From positions 1 to 16,910 of the forward strand of contig CALWXY010000114.1 of NCBI GenBank assembly GCA_944385595.1: DNA of 16,910 bases. The letters run 5' to 3'. Positions within the stretch are counted from its first letter, which is position 1. Each line of letters opens with the position of its first letter. The position numbers were made by a program, and so were the translations under genes. The notes beneath the pieces are model-generated. The model was given only the letters and a program-made list of their open reading frames with translations. It was not told the origin of the DNA and did no database searches. Below, one piece after another: positions 13,920 through 16,910 of the stretch. Source of the DNA: an uncultured Oscillospiraceae bacterium. Its GTDB lineage: Bacteria; Bacillota; Clostridia; Oscillospirales; Oscillospiraceae.

Positions 13920-14786
13920 ATGGATATTACAACCGACAGCATCCGCGCCATGCTGCGCGGGGAGAACTATATAGCCGACGACTCCGTCGCCGTCACGCTC
14001 TATGCCGCTCTGCGCCTGTCGCGCCCGTTGCTCATCGAGGGTGCAGCCGGAGTCGGCAAGACCGAGATAGCCAAGGTGCTCTCAAAGGGCCTCGGCAGGC
14101 CGTTGGTGCGCCTCCAGTGCCACGAGGGTCTCGATAAGAACAAGGCACTCTACGAGTGGAACTACCAGAAGCAGCTGCTCTCCATCCAGGCGGGCATGAG
14201 CTGCGGAGTCTCCGGCACCGACGGTCTCTTCACCGAAGACTACCTGCTCGAGCGCCCGCTGCTCAAGGCCATACGCAGCCCGGAGCCGGTGATACTGCTG
14301 ATAGACGAGATAGATAAGTCCGACGAGGAGTTCGAGGCCTTCCTGCTCGAGCTGCTCAGCGAGATGCAGGTCACCATCCCGGAGCTCGGCACCATCGAGG
14401 CCGAGAGCGTGCCGTTCGTCGTGCTAACGAGCAACAACACCCGCCCGCTGTCCGAGGCGCTCAAGCGCCGCTGCGCCTACCTCTATCTCCGCTATCCCGA
14501 CGTGGAGAAGGAGGTCGCCATCATAAAGGCCAAGCTCCCCGGCGTCGACGATATGATGGCCCGCGAGGTCGCAAACGCCGTGGCGTATCTGCGCGCCAGC
14601 GACGATGTGGTGAAAAAGCCGTCCATAGCCGAGACGCTCGACTGGATGCGGGCGCTGATGGCGCTCGGCTCCGGCTGTCTCGACAGGGAAAACACTGTCA
14701 AGACCATGGGCTTCGTCCTCAAGAACAACGAGGATATAGAGGCCATAGTGGAGGATGAAGGCTTTGGAAAGCTCCTGCATCAATAA
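13920..14786 (+). CDS. MoxR-family AAA+ ATPase
   Basis: A 288-residue MoxR-type AAA+ ATPase. Walker A is GAAGVGKT at residues 41-48, Walker B VILLIDE at 124-130, sensor 1 LTSNNT at 169-174, and the arginine pair in LKRRCAY at 183-184 is in the arginine-finger position. DLLxER-like spacing and the segment PELGTIEAE are typical. MoxR ATPases act as chaperones that remodel or insert metals into partners, usually with a von Willebrand A protein encoded beside them, as here. A longer frame opens at 13782 but overlaps yebC and the terminator; ATG 13920 has GGAGGT at 13907-13912, 7 bases upstream. The closest described relatives by architecture are the CoxD ATPases of the carbon monoxide dehydrogenase clusters, but no such enzyme genes are in this window, so the substrate is unknown. 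Confidence 0.9.
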   Translation: MDITTDSIRAMLRGENYIADDSVAVTLYAALRLSRPLLIEGAAGVGKTEIAKVLSKGLGRPLVRLQCHEGLDKNKALYEWNYQKQLLSIQAGMSCGVSGTDGLFTEDYLLERPLLKAIRSPEPVILLIDEIDKSDEEFEAFLLELLSEMQVTIPELGTIEAESVPFVVLTSNNTRPLSEALKRRCAYLYLRYPDVEKEVAIIKAKLPGVDDMMAREVANAVAYLRASDDVVKKPSIAETLDWMRALMALGSGCLDRENTVKTMGFVLKNNEDIEAIVEDEGFGKLLHQ

Positions 14787-16026
14787 CTTTCTCACATTCC
14801 TCGAGCAGCTGCGCTCGCATGGCATGGTCGTCGGCGTCGCCGAGGCGCTCGACGCCTTCCGCCTCATAGACGGCGGCCTGCTGCGCAGCCGCAGCGACAC
14901 GCGCTTCGCGCTCTGCTGCCTGCTCGCAAAAAGCGAGAGGGAGCAGGAGATATTCTTCCAGTGCTTCGACGAGTATTTCGTCCCGGCTTCCGTCTCACGC
15001 GAGCGGGAGGAGGCCGAGCTCATCGAGCGCGCCGAGCACGCCGCCGCCCGCGTGAAGATAATGGAGGAGCTGACCTTCGAGGGGCGTCCAATAGAGCTGA
15101 GCGACGAGCTGCGCGAGGTCTACGCCGACATGGACGAGGAGCGCCGCGAGAAGCTCAAGAACTATCTCGGCATGAGCACGGAGAACGAGCGCCGCTCGCC
15201 GTTCACCTACAACTTCATGCGCCGCATACTGGAGCAGCACCTTCGCATGGAGGAGTCGATGTACGACACGGCGGACGACGCCGCCGTCGGCAGCGACTCC
15301 GGCTCGCTGCTGTACAAGGACATATCCAAAATAGGGGAGGACGAGATGCCCCGCGCCGTCAGCCTGATTCAAAATCTTGTGAAGCAGCTGAGCGGCTCCA
15401 TCTCGCGCGCCTACCGCCGCTCCGGGCGGCGCGGCAGGCTGGATTTCCGCGCCACCATACGCGCGGGGCTCGGCACCGGCGGCTTTTACCGCCTCAAATA
15501 CCGCCGCCGCAGGCGCTCCAAGAAAAAGCTGGTGCTGCTGTGCGACGTCTCCGGCTCCATGCTCAAATACTCCGAGTTTGCCATCCGCTTTCTCAAGTCG
15601 ATGAGCGACGTGTCCGAGTCCTCGCGCACATTCATATTCTCCGAGGACTTGCTGGAGGCCAGCCCGTTTGTCCTCTCGAATATGGGCTCATTTCAGAGCT
15701 ACGTCAAAGGCAGCGGGCTGTGGGGCAAGGGGACGGACATTGCCGCCGCTGTCGACAAGCTGATGTCGCTCCGCCCGGCGGTGCTCGGCGGCAACGCGGT
15801 GCTCATAATAATCAGCGACACCAAGTCGGTGAAGCTCGGCGAGGCCCGCGCCGCCGTGCAGAGGGCGGCCCGTGCCGCCGGCAGAACCATATGGCTCAAC
15901 CCCATCCCGGAGCGCAAGTGGCTCAAAATGAGCTCCGTAACCCAGTTTCACGACCTGTGCGACATGCTCGATTGCAGCACAATCCACGAGCTGTCGCGCG
16001 CATGTGCAAAGTCGCTGACGGTTTAA
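14755..16026 (+). CDS. CoxE-type von Willebrand factor A domain protein
   Basis: A 423-residue cytoplasmic protein (no signal peptide or membrane helix) with a charged helical N-terminal half and a C-terminal VWA domain. The conserved pre-VWA motif RGRLDFRATIRAGL at about 226-239 and the basic stretch RRRRRSKKK precede the MIDAS metal site: DVSGS at 264-268, Thr327 in GKGTD and Asp355 in IISD. All metal-coordinating residues are therefore intact. It overlaps the ATPase gene by 32 bases if it starts at ATG 14755; TGGAGG at 14749-14754 is immediately adjacent to that ATG, so the in-frame TTG at 14764, 9 bases from the site, is a credible alternative start. Together with the ATPase it forms a typical MoxR-VWA pair, in which the VWA protein is thought to recognise or hold the target. 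Confidence 0.9.
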   Translation: MKALESSCINNFLTFLEQLRSHGMVVGVAEALDAFRLIDGGLLRSRSDTRFALCCLLAKSEREQEIFFQCFDEYFVPASVSREREEAELIERAEHAAARVKIMEELTFEGRPIELSDELREVYADMDEERREKLKNYLGMSTENERRSPFTYNFMRRILEQHLRMEESMYDTADDAAVGSDSGSLLYKDISKIGEDEMPRAVSLIQNLVKQLSGSISRAYRRSGRRGRLDFRATIRAGLGTGGFYRLKYRRRRRSKKKLVLLCDVSGSMLKYSEFAIRFLKSMSDVSESSRTFIFSEDLLEASPFVLSNMGSFQSYVKGSGLWGKGTDIAAAVDKLMSLRPAVLGGNAVLIIISDTKSVKLGEARAAVQRAARAAGRTIWLNPIPERKWLKMSSVTQFHDLCDMLDCSTIHELSRACAKSLTV

Positions 16027-16029
16027 ACG

Positions 16030-16064
16030 AAAAAATCCGACTGCTTCATGCGGTCGGATTTTTT
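16030..16064. terminator. Bidirectional intrinsic terminator between the VWA gene and RNase P RNA
   Basis: CCGACTGC pairs with GCGGTCGG around a TTCAT loop, flanked by an A-run at 16030-16035 and a T-run ending at 16064. The A/T flanks make it symmetrical, so it can end the MoxR-VWA transcript on the plus strand and the RNase P RNA transcript arriving on the minus strand. It begins just after the VWA stop codon. Confidence 0.92.
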
Positions 16065-16065
16065 A

Positions 16066-16515
16066 AGCGAGTAGGCCTGTAAGCCGGGTCCTGTCGTGAA
16101 TGGTCATCTATCTAGGCGTACCGTTGCCGGCACGCTCAAGCCACCTCCCCGGGGACTGCCGGGCCGGCATTGTCCCCTCCACGGTGTTGCTCCGGATAGA
16201 GTTTACAGCGCCGCACTGTTTCCAGCCGGCGGGTGAGCTCTTACCTCGCCTTTCCACCCTTACCTCGTCGGCGCAAGCTCCGTATCGCGCGCTTTGCCGG
16301 TCGGCAAAGCTTGCTCACTCCGCTGCGCCTCCTCTCCCCACGAAAGCTTCTGCTTTCGTGGGGGCCCCTGTTAAGGGGCGAGGCGGTATATCTTTGTTGC
16401 ACTTGTCCTGAAGTCGCCTTCGGCGGGCGTTACCCGTTATCCTTGCCCTGTGGAGCCCGGACTTTCCTCACAGCGGGCCTTTCGGCCTCGCCGCGCGACC
16501 GCCTGTTTTACTCGC
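16066..16515 (-). ncRNA. rnpB: RNase P RNA, type A-like, with an enlarged P12 region
   Basis: This catalytic RNA removes the 5' leader of tRNA precursors. Read on the minus strand it contains the universal core near the 5' end (GAGGAAAGTCCGGGCTCC), GTGCAACA, GGTAAGGGTGGAAAGGCGAG, GGTAAGAGCTCACC, CTGGAAACAGTG, the P15-P17 region, CCTAGATAGATGACCATTC and ACGACAGGACCCGGCTTA near the 3' end. The 5' GCGAGTA pairs with TACTCGC at the 3' end to close P1, which sets the ends to within a few bases. At about 450 nt it is longer than the usual 350-400; the excess lies between ACCGCC and GGTAAGGGTG (plus-strand 16265-16381), where the P12 hairpin normally is and where three separate hairpins are visible. 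Confidence 0.95.
16291..16379 (-). other. Three hairpins forming the expanded P12 region of RNase P RNA
   Basis: Plus-strand coordinates: GCTTTGCC 16291-16298 with GGCAAAGC 16303-16310 (8 bp, loop GGTC); CCCCACGAAAGC 16336-16347 with GCTTTCGTGGGG 16352-16363 (12 bp, loop TTCT); GCCCC 16364-16368 with GGGGC 16375-16379 (5 bp). All lie inside the 117-base stretch that replaces the simple P12 hairpin of about 25-30 bases seen in E. coli. Confidence 0.8.
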
Positions 16516-16521
16516 CACACT

Positions 16522-16550
16522 ATTTTACAGGAGCTCGGGGCGGTTGTCAA
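16522..16550 (-). promoter_or_regulatory. Strong SigA-type promoter of RNase P RNA
   Basis: On the minus strand, a perfect TTGACA (16550-16545) and TAAAAT (16527-16522) are separated by 17 bases. The expected start point, 6-8 bases further on, falls at about 16514-16516, exactly where the P1 helix of RNase P RNA begins. Confidence 0.88.
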
Positions 16551-16582
16551 CGAAAGTTCGCAGCCCGCCGGGCAAAATATGT

Positions 16583-16611
16583 TTGTCATCCTGCCGCTGA
16601 GGTGCTATAAT
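16583..16611 (+). promoter_or_regulatory. SigA-type extended -10 promoter of murD
   Basis: TTGTCA at 16583-16588, a 17-base spacer and a perfect TATAAT at 16606-16611 preceded by TGC (extended -10). It faces away from the RNase P RNA promoter; the two -35 boxes are 32 bases apart. murD begins 39 bases downstream. Confidence 0.82.
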
Positions 16612-16650
16612 AACACGGATCAAAACTGCGTGAGATGGGGGAGAGGGCAT

Positions 16651-16910
16651 ATGACCTTGGAGGAGTATTTGGGCACACTGGCAGGAAAGACGGTGGCAGT
16701 CATCGGCGTGGGGGTGAGCAACACGCCCCTGATCCGTCTGCTGCGGGGGGCGGGGATCGCCGTCACCGCCTGCGATAAGAAGGACCGGGAGGCCCTGGGT
16801 TCTCTGGCGGAGGAGCTGGAGGCCATAGGCTGCGCCCTGCGCCTGGGGCCGGACTACCTGGAGGACCTCCAGGCCGACGTGATCTTCCGCACCCCGGGCC
16901 TGCACCCGAA
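16651..16910 (+). CDS. murD: UDP-N-acetylmuramoyl-L-alanine--D-glutamate ligase MurD, N-terminal part (runs off the window)
   Basis: Only the first 86 residues of a protein of about 450 are present. They form the UDP-binding Rossmann domain: KTVAVIGVGVSNTPLIRLL near residues 13-31, a second strand VTACDKKDRE, and VIFRTPGLHP at the end of the window, the Firmicutes form of the MurD nucleotide-binding signature. MurD adds D-glutamate to UDP-MurNAc-L-alanine in cytoplasmic peptidoglycan precursor synthesis. ATG 16651 follows GGGGGAG at 16637-16643 and a GAGAGGG closer in; the promoter is just upstream. Codon choice is unlike the genes before 16030: leucine is almost all CTG with one CTC, and glycine GGG is frequent. 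The ATP-binding and C-terminal domains lie beyond the window. Confidence 0.9.
   Translation, partial: MTLEEYLGTLAGKTVAVIGVGVSNTPLIRLLRGAGIAVTACDKKDREALGSLAEELEAIGCALRLGPDYLEDLQADVIFRTPGLHP

Noticed and set aside
16100..16610. Open frames of 103 and 125 codons on the plus strand
   Set aside because: They lie across the RNase P RNA gene, whose conserved core and P1 pairing explain the sequence; they have no recognisable protein features.
16525..16905. Minus-strand frame of 126 codons opposite murD
   Set aside because: It crosses the two promoters and lies antisense to the well-conserved murD start.
1..16910. CRISPR array, tRNA genes, insertion sequences or phage genes
   Set aside because: No regularly spaced direct repeats, cloverleaf-like sequence, transposase motif or terminal inverted repeats were seen on either strand by eye.

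Overview
This window looks like chromosome from a GC-rich, spore-forming member of the Firmicutes class Clostridia, probably near the Oscillospiraceae/Ruminococcaceae. The grounds are: the Firmicutes-type gene order yicC-remA-gmk-rpoZ-priA-def-fmt-rsmB-rlmN-stp-prkC-rsgA-spoVM; a PASTA-domain kinase; a SpoVM peptide and a SipL-like coat protein; strong GGAGG-type ribosome sites; and a type A-like RNase P RNA. Taxonomy is inferred from gene order and composition, not from a search.

Bases 1-11141 form one tightly packed plus-strand housekeeping run. It starts with the tail of a YicC-family gene, followed by remA, gmk (nucleotide metabolism), rpoZ (RNA polymerase omega), priA (replication restart), def and fmt (formyl-methionine removal and addition), rsmB and rlmN (rRNA methylation), the PP2C phosphatase/PASTA kinase signalling pair, and the ribosome-assembly GTPase rsgA. 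Gaps are mostly a few bases and several genes overlap, so co-transcription is likely. Against the Bacillus subtilis order, coaBC is missing between rpoZ and priA, and rpe and thiN are missing between rsgA and spoVM.

Bases 11142-13017 are a sporulation segment: a 51-residue two-helix membrane protein of unknown function, a 25-residue GTG-initiated SpoVM, and a 494-residue SPOCS/DUF3794-LysM protein resembling SipL. Possible mother-cell sigma-factor motifs lie before the first and third of these. In characterised spore formers SpoVM anchors the SpoIVA basement layer to the forespore membrane, and SipL (SpoVID in Bacillus) ties the coat to SpoIVA. The segment therefore reads as a compact coat-anchoring module, with the small membrane protein as an uncharacterised candidate member.

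Bases 13018-16064 hold yebC, with its own extended -10 promoter and a strong terminator, then a two-gene operon of a MoxR-type AAA+ ATPase and a CoxE-type von Willebrand A protein, also with its own promoter and terminator. Bases 16066-16515 on the minus strand encode RNase P RNA with an unusually large P12 region. Divergently from it, murD begins at 16651 and runs off the end. The murD fragment has visibly different codon choice from everything upstream.

No mobile element, CRISPR array, tRNA or phage gene was seen. The best leads for undescribed biology are the small membrane protein beside spoVM, the SpoVM/SipL-like pairing, and the expanded RNase P RNA.
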